A stretch of DNA of 64,000 nucleotides from an uncultured Flavihumibacter sp. (GTDB lineage Bacteria > Bacteroidota > Bacteroidia > Chitinophagales > Chitinophagaceae): positions 152,810 through 216,809 of the forward strand of contig CABHOY010000045.1 of the NCBI GenBank assembly GCA_902168105.1. The letters run 5' to 3'. Each line of letters starts with the position of its first letter. The first letter of the stretch is position 1. A program made the position numbers and the translations under genes. This document shows positions 53,698-62,000 of the stretch, piece after piece. Below the pieces are notes generated by a model. That model was not told where the DNA came from. It made no database searches and saw nothing but the letters and a program-made list of their open reading frames with translations.

Positions 53698-53749
53698 CTC
53701 ATTTTATCGCCAGAACGTGTCATTTTTCTCGTTTTGACCTTTTGGTAAT

Positions 53750-53777
53750 AAAAATAACCGGGACAAAGCCCGGTTAT
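53750..53777 (-). terminator. Terminator of the redox-associated operon
   Basis: ATAACCGGG (53754-53762) pairs with CCCGGTTAT (53769-53777); on the minus strand the stem is followed by T5. It lies 27 bp after the small lipoprotein gene. Confidence 0.85.
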
Positions 53778-53803
53778 ATATCATCTGTAAGCTTATTTAA
53801 ACA

Positions 53804-53965
53804 TCATTTCCTCCCTCTCCCTATCAGCCACACAATAATAATCACCACAAACGCAACAGCCAGTACACCTACCCATACTCCCGCTTTAAAAATACCACCC
53901 ACTACTTCACAGCTGCTTAATAACATAACGGCAAAGGCCAGCAGGCCCAGTTGTAAGTTTCTCAT
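53804..53965 (-). CDS. 53-residue lipoprotein with a C-terminal membrane helix
   Basis: A short gene read from the minus strand: ATG at 53965, TGA at 53806-53804. It begins MRNLQLGLLAFAVMLLSSCE, with a lipobox LSSC (Cys19), then a strongly hydrophobic helix (WVGVLAVAFVVIIIVWLIG) and a basic end RGRK. Small proteins of this plan are common in Bacteroidota, sometimes mislabelled phosphatidate cytidylyltransferase. It follows the DUF3570 gene by 43 bp on the same strand. A 10-bp hairpin spans the bases just before and including the start codon. Confidence 0.7.
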   Translation of the reverse strand: MRNLQLGLLAFAVMLLSSCEVVGGIFKAGVWVGVLAVAFVVIIIVWLIGRGRK

Positions 53966-53988
53966 ATACTCTTTTTACAAGAGTATAT
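53964..53988 (-). promoter_or_regulatory. Hairpin covering the start of the 53-residue lipoprotein gene
   Basis: ATATACTCTT (53964-53973) pairs perfectly with AAGAGTATAT (53979-53988), loop TTTAC. The inner end covers the A and T of the start codon. It may act as a weak terminator for the upstream gene or limit translation of the small gene. Confidence 0.4.
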
Positions 53989-54008
53989 CATACGCTGTGC
54001 CAATACAG

Positions 54009-55223
54009 TTATCCTTTGCTATGCTTAAAATCCAGCAGCAACGAAACCATATGTGCCGACAACTGGTCTGAACGCTTATAAAACGCATACTTCAGCCCTA
54101 TTTCCTGGAAAGAATAATGTCTGAACATTGGCTTGAATAACGCATAACGGGCGCTGATACCGGCTTTATAACTGTTGAACCGGCTTAAGTCATAGTCAGA
54201 AGTATAAAAGGCTTCCTTTATATCGTGTTCTTTATAAGGCTTGAAATACTTAGCCCCTGTTTGCGTGTAAAACCGCAGGAGAGGGGTTAAGGTCAGCTGC
54301 GGACTGGTCTTCACAGGGACTTCCAACTGTATCGTATGTCCTGTGATACCGAAATTGTCGTGGTAAAAACGATAGTAGGATCGGATGATCGTATTCCTGC
54401 CTACAAACATATTGAATTGTACGCCCAGGGGGAATTTCCACCGTTCCCGGGGAAGGTTTTCCACTCTTAGGGTATTATCATCATTAAAGTACACGCGGTG
54501 GAAAGGAGTGGAGAGCAGTCCTTTCTGGTACACCAGCTCCGGAAAGAACGCAAACTGCATACGCTGGTTGACCACCTGGTACAGGGCAAGGTTGAGGTTA
54601 TACGATTGCCGTGTGTAAATATTGAACCAGGCGGTATCCCTTAACTCAATCGGGTATACCAGGGTCTCCGGACTATAATAATCAGGATCGAACCTTCCCC
54701 ATCGAAGATCATCGTAGTAATACTGAAGGGAGGCAGACCATTGACGGCTATGATCAGCATTGTCATGCGATACAGAGATGCCAATGGGAACAGAGAGGTA
54801 GTCTGACTCGAGGGCGAGGCCACTACTGATACCTACACGTACGTTTGGTCTTTTTAATTGGCGGCTGTAACCGGCATTGATATGGAAGCGGTTGTCATGC
54901 CGGGAGGCGGAAGACAGTATCGTATCAATACGGTCGGTGGACGCAGATGTGATCATATCTATGCCCAGACCGAGTTCAAAGGTATTTACCGAATCCCGCC
55001 GGTGGGAAATAAAAATATCAGTAGAATAGACCTGCAGATTTTCAGTACCTGTTCCCCCGGTCACGGCTGAATGATTTCCATCCTGCGTGTAAAAGGAGAA
55101 CAATGCCTGTATATCCGTCTGAGAGATCTTTTGTTTCTTATAAGCCGTGCTGTCGATTCCTTTTTGCGCAGATGCTGTGAAATAAGCAGCCAGCAGCCCT
55201 GCAGCAATAAATAGTCTTTTCAT
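54009..55223 (-). CDS. DUF3570 outer membrane protein
   Basis: 404 residues with a signal peptide (RLFIAAGLLAAYFTASAQ). The rest is beta-strand rich with alternating patterns (VYSTDIFISHRRDSVNTFELGLGIDMITSAST, WSASLQYYYDDLRWG, YDLSRFNSYKAGISARYALF) and ends in VSLLLDFKHSKG, consistent with an outer-membrane beta-barrel and with DUF3570. Genes for DUF3570 and DUF4266 recur together with ApbE and a thioredoxin-like gene, as here. Role inferred: barrel component of an envelope redox or metal system. Only 6 bp separate it from the DUF4266 gene. Confidence 0.9.
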   Translation of the reverse strand: MKRLFIAAGLLAAYFTASAQKGIDSTAYKKQKISQTDIQALFSFYTQDGNHSAVTGGTGTENLQVYSTDIFISHRRDSVNTFELGLGIDMITSASTDRIDTILSSASRHDNRFHINAGYSRQLKRPNVRVGISSGLALESDYLSVPIGISVSHDNADHSRQWSASLQYYYDDLRWGRFDPDYYSPETLVYPIELRDTAWFNIYTRQSYNLNLALYQVVNQRMQFAFFPELVYQKGLLSTPFHRVYFNDDNTLRVENLPRERWKFPLGVQFNMFVGRNTIIRSYYRFYHDNFGITGHTIQLEVPVKTSPQLTLTPLLRFYTQTGAKYFKPYKEHDIKEAFYTSDYDLSRFNSYKAGISARYALFKPMFRHYSFQEIGLKYAFYKRSDQLSAHMVSLLLDFKHSKG

Positions 55224-55229
55224 TTAAGA

Positions 55230-55466
55230 TCAGTTACAACCACATCCTCCGCTGCTTTTCCCACTTCCTCCTCCACTGCTTCCTTCACGGTAAGTATGTA
55301 CGTTTTCGTCAAATTTTTCCATTCCTGTTTTTCCCAGTTGCATACTCTCGTCGTTGAGATACATCCGTTGATATGGTTTAACTGCCACGCATGATTGCGT
55401 AAACAGCAATACCAGTAATGTACCGGTGGCGACAAGCAGGATACTACCGCTGTTAGCCTTTCGCAT
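55230..55466 (-). CDS. DUF4266 small lipoprotein with Gly/Cys-rich tail
   Basis: 78 residues. Lipobox FTQSC (Cys26), then the DUF4266 core VAVKPYQRMYLNDESMQL and a tail of GSSGGGSGKSSGGCGCN. The conserved Lys-Pro-Tyr-(Q/E)-R and D-(E/D)-S-M motifs are typical. The C-terminal GGCGC could bind a metal or take part in thiol chemistry. The gene overlaps the end of apbE by 14 bp, indicating coupled translation and a shared function. Confidence 0.9.
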   Translation of the reverse strand: MRKANSGSILLVATGTLLVLLFTQSCVAVKPYQRMYLNDESMQLGKTGMEKFDENVHTYREGSSGGGSGKSSGGCGCN

Positions 55467-56379
55467 GTATTTGAATATTATCCGATTGAAATATTTTGTT
55501 CTTCCCGTCTATGATGATACAATGTACGTCCGGCAGCTGGTTCACCAGGTTAAGGCCTACTACAGGGCCCATTACTGTAATGGCGGTAGCCAGTGCGTCG
55601 GACAGTTCTGCGCTGGGACTGACAACGGTCACGCTTTTGATATAAGGTACCGGCCAGCCTTTACGGGGATCGATGTTATGAGAATAACGGATGCCCCCAC
55701 GTTCCACATATTGTTCATAGTTCCCGGAGGTGGCTACGGATGCATTGTTCACAGGTAGCCATAATAGTGCCTTCGAAGGATCATCGGGATGTGCAATGCC
55801 GATCTTCCAGGGGCCGCCATCGGGTTGTGTGCCCCAGGCAGTAAGATCTCCGCTGGCATTGATCACACCACTGGTAGCGCCACCGGCTGTCCAGAGGGCT
55901 TTTACCCGGTCGGCTGCATAGCCTTTGCCGATACCGCCGAACTCAATGCGCATGCCATTGCGTTTCAGCTGTACACACTGATTGTTCAGGAGAGCAATAT
56001 GCTGGAAGCCTATACATTGCATGGCGGCTTCTATTGCCGTTTTTTCAGGCCAGGCGAAATGATCATATTTAAAGTTGAACAGCTTTTTCAATACGCCGGC
56101 TGAAATATCGAAAGCTCCCTGGGTGATGGTGCTGATCTTATTACAGCGATGTATCAGCTGATACACCTCCGGCGGTACAGTAACAGGCGCTCCGCCTGCC
56201 TGCGCATTGATCTGTGCAGTAACAGAACTATCATTGAACACTGTTAGTAATGCTTCTATCCGTTTTATTTCCGATACGCCTTCTTCCAGCCGGCTCGCAG
56301 TGATCGCCTCGTTTGCTCCCGTAGCTATCAGCTCAAAATCAGAGCCCATTAACCTGGTATGAAGCTTACTGCTATGCAT
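55453..56379 (-). CDS. apbE: FAD:protein FMN transferase
   Basis: 308 residues. ApbE landmarks: MGSDFELIATG, RIEALLTVFNDSS (LSRF-type E..(L/M)S), AFDISAGVLKKLF, RIEFGGIGKGYAADRV (FAD binding), ASGDLTAWG, VATSGNYEQYVERGG, HNIDPRKGWPV and VVSPSAELSDALATA with the metal-binding Asp. The enzyme moves FMN from FAD onto a Ser/Thr of a periplasmic protein. No signal peptide is evident at this start (MHSSKLHTRLMGS), unusual for ApbE, which normally acts outside the cytoplasm; the family does include members without clear signals. No flavinylation target motif (DGxTGAT-like) was seen in the neighbouring genes. Confidence 0.93.
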   Translation of the reverse strand: MHSSKLHTRLMGSDFELIATGANEAITASRLEEGVSEIKRIEALLTVFNDSSVTAQINAQAGGAPVTVPPEVYQLIHRCNKISTITQGAFDISAGVLKKLFNFKYDHFAWPEKTAIEAAMQCIGFQHIALLNNQCVQLKRNGMRIEFGGIGKGYAADRVKALWTAGGATSGVINASGDLTAWGTQPDGGPWKIGIAHPDDPSKALLWLPVNNASVATSGNYEQYVERGGIRYSHNIDPRKGWPVPYIKSVTVVSPSAELSDALATAITVMGPVVGLNLVNQLPDVHCIIIDGKNKIFQSDNIQIHAKG

Positions 56380-56384
56380 GATGT

Positions 56385-56816
56385 TTATTGAAGCAGGTGT
56401 TTAAGTGTGGAAATAAAACCGGCAGATGTTTCTTCCCGGTAAGGCACGTAAGCCAGCAGTTTCTTCTCCGGACTTAACAGTACCACCTGTGGAAAAGCGC
56501 CCTGTGGATTAAACGCTGCTGCCAAAGAATCATATTGTGACCTGAGAGGAGCGGCTATCTTTTTTCTCTGCGGAAAATCTGCTTCCAGTACTACCAGGTT
56601 CTCACCGGCGAAGCTCAGAAAGCTACTGTCTGATAATATCTGTTTATTGAACCGGATACAAGGTATACACCAATCCGATCCGGAAAATACCAGCATTATT
56701 TTTTTACCAGAGGCCTGGGCCAGTTCAAATGCTTTATCCGGGTATTGAAGGACCTGTGCATGAGCTGCAGGTCCACTTAAGGCTACAATTAGAAGCAGGG
56801 ACAGAATACTTCGCAT
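56385..56816 (-). CDS. Thioredoxin-fold protein, exported
   Basis: 143 residues with a signal peptide (ILSLLLIVALSGPAAHAQ). Thioredoxin fold with redox motif SDWCIPCIRF (C-x-x-C), then VVLEADFPQ and a cis-proline region GAFPQVVLLSPEKKLLAYVPY. Similar to the thioredoxin_7/DUF255-like group that starts 'kkIlLvFsGSDWC.pC'. It is the first gene of a five-gene run with apbE, DUF4266, DUF3570 and a small lipoprotein (gaps of 5 bp, -14 bp, 6 bp and 43 bp). Likely a periplasmic thiol oxidoreductase serving that unit. Confidence 0.9.
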   Translation of the reverse strand: MRSILSLLLIVALSGPAAHAQVLQYPDKAFELAQASGKKIMLVFSGSDWCIPCIRFNKQILSDSSFLSFAGENLVVLEADFPQRKKIAAPLRSQYDSLAAAFNPQGAFPQVVLLSPEKKLLAYVPYREETSAGFISTLKHLLQ

Positions 56817-56871
56817 ATCGCGACAAGTTTATGTTGTGGCATGGTTACCTGGTACAAATGTAGGTGAATTT

Positions 56872-59478
56872 CTATACATCACCGGCATCCTTCTGGCTGT
56901 CATCGGGCTGTGGCTTTTCAGGTGGCGTACCCTGCGGAGGTACTACAGGAGAGGGCTTCACAGCTGTAACCGGAGCTGACGGTGTTACCGGCGTGGGGGA
57001 TGCAGATGGCTGTTTCCACATACCCGGCTCCATATTGATCTGTACCTGTTGCGGTCTGGGATAGGCGATACTGATATCTGCCTCCTGCAGTTTGATGTAG
57101 ACATCTGTCAGTACCTGGCTTTTCACTATCCCCGCCTGTCCCAGATCACTGATCCAGAACATCGCCTGGATGTCTACACCAATGTCCCTGAAGTTTTGTA
57201 ATAACACGACAGGTTCAGGGGTTTTGAGGATATCATCCTGACTTATCAGGTAATCTTTAACTACCGTTAGCGCCTTCTTTAGATCTGCGCCATAGGCTAT
57301 GCCCACCAGTACGTCTACACGACGGGTCCTGTTGGTAAGTGTCCAGTTAACTAATTGCTGTGCTATCAGGTCGCCATTGGGCACAATTACTTCCGAACCA
57401 TCGCCGGCAGATATCTTGCTGGAACGTATCCCGATCTCTTTTACCACACCTGTGCGTGCGCCCAGTTCGATAACATCGCCCACTTCAATGGGTTTTTCAA
57501 ACGCAAGGATCACTCCTGATACGAGATTGTTCACAATGTTCTGAAGACCAAAACCGATACCCACACCCAATGCACCTATCACGATCGCCAGTTTATCCAT
57601 AGGAATGCCTGACGCAGCAAAAGCTAACAGTGTACCTGCCGCCAGTATAGCCAGCCGTATCAGCAGCATGGCGGATCCCAGTTTTTTATGGCTCTGCGAG
57701 GTCTGGCCTGTATATCCCAGCAGGTAGGAAATGATCTGCGTAACAACGGTAGACAGCCAGATGATCAGCAGAAATATAATTACGCTACTGAAAGAAAATG
57801 CAAAGTTGCCGATCTTCCGTTCGGCGATCAGCATGTCGGTGATCTGTTCGTAAAGACCGTCATACAAATACAGGTTGCGCGCCATCAGGGCCAGCCAGCC
57901 CACAGAGGCTATAATATAAAAGATGGTCTTTAAGCGGGATTTGATGTTCTGGTAGTCGATCATCGAGATGAAGGTGCTGGAATCCTTCTTCGCTTCCACC
58001 TGGAGGTAGATGGCTTCCATCAATATCTCCACCATCAGAACAATGCCCAGTGCCATCGTAATGCTTACCACACTGGCTGCGCCGATGATCTTGGCCGCAG
58101 CAACGCGCGCCATTACCACCAGTACCACCGATAATGCACTGAGTATAATAAACAACCAGATCGCAGAACGTGAATATTTCGGTAAAGGCAAGGTCGTATT
58201 ACGAAGCGTACGTAACAGATAACTGCCTAGTGAAATGGATACGATACCGCCGATAAAAACACCCCATTGCTCTGTAAATGTCACCTGGATCAACAGGTTA
58301 TTGATACTGTACACTACCAGGAGCAATACCAGCAGTAACCATCTTTTGAAAAGGTTAGGCGGGATATTATGACGGATGATGAATGTAGTAGCTAACGCTG
58401 TGATCACCCAGCATATGCCCGTATACATAATAGGGTACTGGATGGAGATCAGGAAGGAAAGTGTTGATGCCAGCAGGATAGTACTCGCTACCGGATACCT
58501 GTACAGGTAGCGCGATTGCTGGAGAATAGTTTCCGCCTCACGTTCCTCATGTTTGCTTTTGACCTTCTTTGCATTAAAAAATACCCACCACAGGAACAGG
58601 CCTGCGCCCAGGAACCATAACAGGTAAATAGGCCCACGGACGGAGAAGAATATCTTGAGGATATTAATATTTTTATGAACAGAACGGTTCAGTACCTGCG
58701 GAAACTTAGGGCCTTTTTTCCCAGGCAGGGGAGGCTCCCACAGATAGCTGAAATCTTTATTAAACATACGCTGTGTAAACCGCGACAGCTGAAAGTCCAT
58801 GTCTTCCAGCAGGTTCGTTACATCGATATAACGTTTGGCGACCTTATTCTGTAATAACCCGAGGTGTAGCAGATTAGTCTTATTGGCGCTGTCTACCTGC
58901 CGCCATTTCTGAATGAGGGTGGCCATTTGTCCGACGTAAATATCTCTCAGCTGATCTTCCGCAGGGAAATTACGCATGGTTGTATCCGACCTGAGTTGCA
59001 GCAGGGTATCGGTGATGTTCACTAGCCTGTCATGGAACCTGAACAGCACATCCTGCCAGCTGTCAAGTTTCCTTTCCAGCTGTACAAGCAATACACGGTT
59101 AGTATAGAGGTCATGAACGTTGTTGGTACTGCCAATAGCGGCCATATCCCGTATCACAACCTTCATGGAGGAATCTATCAGGGGAATGCTTTCGCTGATC
59201 TCTGCCGTATCCATTCCACGACGCAGGGTGCTCATTACCTGGTTCAGCATCAGGGTATAGGTTTCCAGGCGGGTGATAATAATGGCGACAGAAGTATCAG
59301 AAAGTTTGATCACTGATTTCCCGGAAGAAGTATCTTTTACCTGTTGGGAGATGATCTTACTCAGTGTTGCGCTGTCTAATGGTTTCGGAGAGGCGGGTTT
59401 ATTTTGTGCGTGGAGATGGGCACAAAGCAACAATAAAAAAAGGGTGGAAAATATTTTCGGAAAGATATGGTTCCGCAT
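56872..59478 (-). CDS. Mechanosensitive ion channel of the MscS family (large form)
   Basis: 868 residues with a signal peptide (IFSTLFLLLLCAHLHAQ), a periplasmic helical domain (about 30-265), roughly ten membrane helices (about 280-660) and the MscS core: GALGVGIGFGLQNIVNNLVSGVILAFEKPIEVGDVIEL, the beta domain VKEIGIRSSKISAGDGSEVIVPNG and the C-terminal VDVLVGIAYGADLKKAL. The tail is Pro-rich (PSAPVTAVKPSPVVPPQG). It opens on membrane tension during osmotic downshift. Stands alone on the minus strand. Confidence 0.94.
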   Translation of the reverse strand: MRNHIFPKIFSTLFLLLLCAHLHAQNKPASPKPLDSATLSKIISQQVKDTSSGKSVIKLSDTSVAIIITRLETYTLMLNQVMSTLRRGMDTAEISESIPLIDSSMKVVIRDMAAIGSTNNVHDLYTNRVLLVQLERKLDSWQDVLFRFHDRLVNITDTLLQLRSDTTMRNFPAEDQLRDIYVGQMATLIQKWRQVDSANKTNLLHLGLLQNKVAKRYIDVTNLLEDMDFQLSRFTQRMFNKDFSYLWEPPLPGKKGPKFPQVLNRSVHKNINILKIFFSVRGPIYLLWFLGAGLFLWWVFFNAKKVKSKHEEREAETILQQSRYLYRYPVASTILLASTLSFLISIQYPIMYTGICWVITALATTFIIRHNIPPNLFKRWLLLVLLLVVYSINNLLIQVTFTEQWGVFIGGIVSISLGSYLLRTLRNTTLPLPKYSRSAIWLFIILSALSVVLVVMARVAAAKIIGAASVVSITMALGIVLMVEILMEAIYLQVEAKKDSSTFISMIDYQNIKSRLKTIFYIIASVGWLALMARNLYLYDGLYEQITDMLIAERKIGNFAFSFSSVIIFLLIIWLSTVVTQIISYLLGYTGQTSQSHKKLGSAMLLIRLAILAAGTLLAFAASGIPMDKLAIVIGALGVGIGFGLQNIVNNLVSGVILAFEKPIEVGDVIELGARTGVVKEIGIRSSKISAGDGSEVIVPNGDLIAQQLVNWTLTNRTRRVDVLVGIAYGADLKKALTVVKDYLISQDDILKTPEPVVLLQNFRDIGVDIQAMFWISDLGQAGIVKSQVLTDVYIKLQEADISIAYPRPQQVQINMEPGMWKQPSASPTPVTPSAPVTAVKPSPVVPPQGTPPEKPQPDDSQKDAGDV

Positions 59479-59560
59479 GCTGTTAAAATTAGGATTAACG
59501 ATCAGGGATCAGGTAGTGAAATATCCGTTGCCGGTCTTCAAGCCCTGATCCCTAATTAAT

Positions 59561-60142
59561 CTACTTTTCCCATTTCACTTTCTCTTCTTTCGGCTTCAGT
59601 CTTCTGCCTTCAGGGATCTGTTCGTCAGTATATCCCAGGTAGAAGATGCCCAGCACTTTATCTTCTTCGCGTAAGGAAAGATATTCTTTCATGGCAGGGT
59701 GAAGCGTCATTCCACCGGAGCCCCAGTAACCTGCAAATCCTTTTTCTGTAGCGCCCAGCCATAAGTTCTGGGTAGCACATGCTACAGATGCGATTTCTTC
59801 TACTTCAGGAATAGCTGGTTTGTTACCTCTTTTCATGCAGATAGCGATAGCATGTGAAGCGAGGTCTCCCTGCTGCTGCAATTTTTCATAGCTACCCTGT
59901 GAAAATTTATCGGCAGGTGTGTTCGCTTTATAAAGATCTGCATGATCCTGGCAGAAGCGTTTTACGCCGTCACCACCGAATACTACAAAGTACCATGGTT
60001 CTGTGTAGCCGTGAGTAGGCGCCCAGTCAGCCAGTTCCAGTAATTCCTGTACCTGTTCGTCAGGTATCTTTTTCCCGTTCATGCTGGCCGGTTTGATATT
60101 ACGGCGTTGTTTGATAATGCTCGTCAGAGTGGCTGTTCCCAT
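59561..60142 (-). CDS. Nitroreductase-family flavoprotein
   Basis: 193 residues from ATG at 60142; the frame is open back to 60262 but that part overlaps the thioesterase gene and lacks similarity. FMN-binding features: IIKQRRNIKPASMNGKKI (RR for phosphate), LLELADWAPTHGYTEPWYFVV, and the C-terminal LGIFYLGYTDEQIPEGRR. NAD(P)H-dependent reduction of nitro or quinone compounds; the physiological substrate is unknown. 25 bp downstream of the thioesterase, likely same transcript. Confidence 0.93.
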   Translation of the reverse strand: MGTATLTSIIKQRRNIKPASMNGKKIPDEQVQELLELADWAPTHGYTEPWYFVVFGGDGVKRFCQDHADLYKANTPADKFSQGSYEKLQQQGDLASHAIAICMKRGNKPAIPEVEEIASVACATQNLWLGATEKGFAGYWGSGGMTLHPAMKEYLSLREEDKVLGIFYLGYTDEQIPEGRRLKPKEEKVKWEK

Positions 60143-60167
60143 TCTTTTTCCTGATTGTTTTATGTGT

Positions 60168-60629
60168 TTATTTTCCTTCGGATACGCTGTCCTGCGCGTA
60201 TACCGCCAGTTTTTCTTTCCAGTCTTCCGGTAGTCTTGCCACCTTGCGTGCACTGTAATCAAAGAAGATCATACCTGATTTTGCTTCGGCGATAAGGATC
60301 GTTTTATCACCGCGTACAGTAGTAAGCCTGTAATAAAAGTCAAAGCCGAAAGGAGCAATATCTGCAGTACCGATAGCGATATCGAAGACATCCCCTGCAA
60401 AGCCTTCACCTTTATAAACCAGGGCGGCATCCGCCATGATCAGTCCTTTGTCGTCAGCACCTCTTTCTTCAAAGCCCAGTGATTTAAGAAAATCGATCCT
60501 GGCCTGATGGATAATGGACAAAATAGAATCGTTACCAACGTGTCCGCCGTGATTTATATCTGTTATTCTTACCGGTACCTGTGTAGTGAACTCCAGTTTT
60601 GCCGGCATATCGATTTTAACTCTTGCCAT
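60168..60629 (-). CDS. Hotdog-fold acyl-CoA thioesterase
   Basis: 153 residues with the 4HBT pattern VPVRITDINHGGHVGNDSILSIIHQAR (the catalytic D/N-x-x-G-H-V region) and LIMADAALVYKGEGFAGD. Similar to YbgC/FadM-type thioesterases. It hydrolyses acyl-CoA or a related thioester in the cytoplasm; chain specificity is unknown. Followed at 25 bp by the nitroreductase gene. Confidence 0.88.
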   Translation of the reverse strand: MARVKIDMPAKLEFTTQVPVRITDINHGGHVGNDSILSIIHQARIDFLKSLGFEERGADDKGLIMADAALVYKGEGFAGDVFDIAIGTADIAPFGFDFYYRLTTVRGDKTILIAEAKSGMIFFDYSARKVARLPEDWKEKLAVYAQDSVSEGK

Positions 60630-60689
60630 GTCTATCTATATAATACAGTTTCAATTAATAACGCTGAACAGCAGCATGATCTATGCCAT

Positions 60690-61283
60690 TCAGGAAAGCG
60701 GTTTATTAACGGCGTCTTTCAGGAACGTGATCAGCTGCTGGAATGCTTTAGCGCGATGGCTGAACTGGTTTTTGCCTGCCATATCCATTTCTGCGAATGC
60801 TTTTTCCGACCCGTTCGGAACGAAGATGGGATCATAGCCAAAACCTTTACCACCACGTTTTTCAGTCAGGATAGTGCCTGGGCAAACGCCTGTAAACTGG
60901 TATTCCTGCCCGTTCAGAATCAGGGATATCACTGTTCTGAAATGAGCCTGCCGGTTTTCTTTACCTTCCATTTCCTGCAGTACCCGGGTGATGTTGTCAT
61001 CCGACAGTTTTTGCTCGCCTGCATAACGGGCGGACAATACTCCGGGTGCGCCATCAAGGACGTCTATTTCCAGGCCGGTATCTTCAGAAAAGCAATCTTT
61101 ACCAGTCATTTCATATATGACAGTTGATTTCTCCCTGGCATTATCTTCCAGTGTATCATGAGGTTCAGGAATATCGATGTCGATGCCCGCTTCTTTCAGT
61201 GTAATGATCGAGAAATGATCACCCAGCATGGAGCGGATCTCCTTTACCTTGTTTTCGTTGTTGGTAGCAAATACAAGTGTCAT
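60690..61283 (-). CDS. rdgB: XTP/dITP diphosphatase (RdgB/HAM1)
   Basis: 197 residues, normal length. TLVFATNNENKVKEIRSML at the N-terminus, ARE+K and SEDTGLEIDVLDGAPGVLSARYAGE (substrate pocket with acidic metal site), GKGFGYDPIFVPNGSEKAFAEM and NQFSHRAKAFQQL are diagnostic. It removes non-canonical purine nucleoside triphosphates from the pool. Upstream by 40 bp, same strand, is the psi-like gene. Confidence 0.97.
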   Translation of the reverse strand: MTLVFATNNENKVKEIRSMLGDHFSIITLKEAGIDIDIPEPHDTLEDNAREKSTVIYEMTGKDCFSEDTGLEIDVLDGAPGVLSARYAGEQKLSDDNITRVLQEMEGKENRQAHFRTVISLILNGQEYQFTGVCPGTILTEKRGGKGFGYDPIFVPNGSEKAFAEMDMAGKNQFSHRAKAFQQLITFLKDAVNKPLS

Positions 61284-61322
61284 ACGAAAAAGGTATTAAT
61301 GTCTTTGATAATGATAGATAGA

Positions 61323-61820
61323 TTATATCCCAAGCAACTGCTTTAGTCCCATCCACAATTTTCCTTTCAGGACCTTGTCTTGTGCGATGAGCTCCAGCGG
61401 GTCGGAACAAAGCAGCTGGCAACCGTTAACCTGTAACAGCTGGTAGTTGGAAATGGCTTCAAGTCCCATAGAAGCAGGAGGTATGCCAAATAGCACAGCC
61501 TGTTTCATAGGAACGGCAGCTTGCCAGGTTGTAAATGACATCGCACCATATTGGGCTACATTTATAAGAGCGATATCCAGCATGCCCAATTTGCATGCAT
61601 TTAATATATTGGTAAGCAGGTTAAATAATTCTTCATTTAAGAATGCTTCGCTGTCGTTTTGTATGAACAGCGTTATGTTTTTTTGATTTTCGCCTAAAAA
61701 TTTCACTTTAGGAGGTGCTTCCTGCACGGCTGCAACAGGCGCTTTTTTCCCCGGAATGATAGGCTGGGTGTATATCCTGGCCAATAAGTACGGATCCAGT
61801 TGCAATTTATCAAAAGACAT
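61323..61820 (-). CDS. Conserved protein, possibly DNA polymerase III psi-like
   Basis: 165 residues, cytoplasmic, no clear domain. The second half (QNDSEAFLNEELFNLLTNIL ... VPMKQAVLFGIPPASMGLE ... LQVNGCQLLCSDPLELI ... KLWMGLKQLLGI) has the layout of HolD (psi): an alpha/beta unit with an F/L-G-I-P motif and an end consisting of a short Leu-rich segment and W..LK..L. The match is by pattern only, and psi is thought to be restricted to gamma-proteobacteria, so this is a suggestion. Otherwise a conserved Chitinophagaceae protein of unknown function upstream of rdgB. Confidence 0.55.
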   Translation of the reverse strand: MSFDKLQLDPYLLARIYTQPIIPGKKAPVAAVQEAPPKVKFLGENQKNITLFIQNDSEAFLNEELFNLLTNILNACKLGMLDIALINVAQYGAMSFTTWQAAVPMKQAVLFGIPPASMGLEAISNYQLLQVNGCQLLCSDPLELIAQDKVLKGKLWMGLKQLLGI

Positions 61821-62000
61821 GTATATGTATATTTAACTTAATGTATGGCTCCCCTTTGGGGAAAAAATCAGTTTATTTGCATTTGACAGTGAGCAAATGT
61901 AAGAGTATTCAATTTTAGATTCAGAATTTCCGACTTTAGATTTCACGGAAACAGGACCGGGAATTGAAATTCAGACACCAAAACGCAAATAAAAAATTTA

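Noticed and set aside
59497..59556. Imperfect inverted repeat AGGGATCAGG / CCTGATCCCT between the MscS and nitroreductase genes
   Set aside because: About 10 bp with a long loop and no T-run; too weak to call as a terminator.
60143..60262. 40-residue N-terminal extension of the nitroreductase
   Set aside because: Overlaps the thioesterase reading frame by 95 bp and is highly basic without family similarity; ATG at 60142 fits the family.
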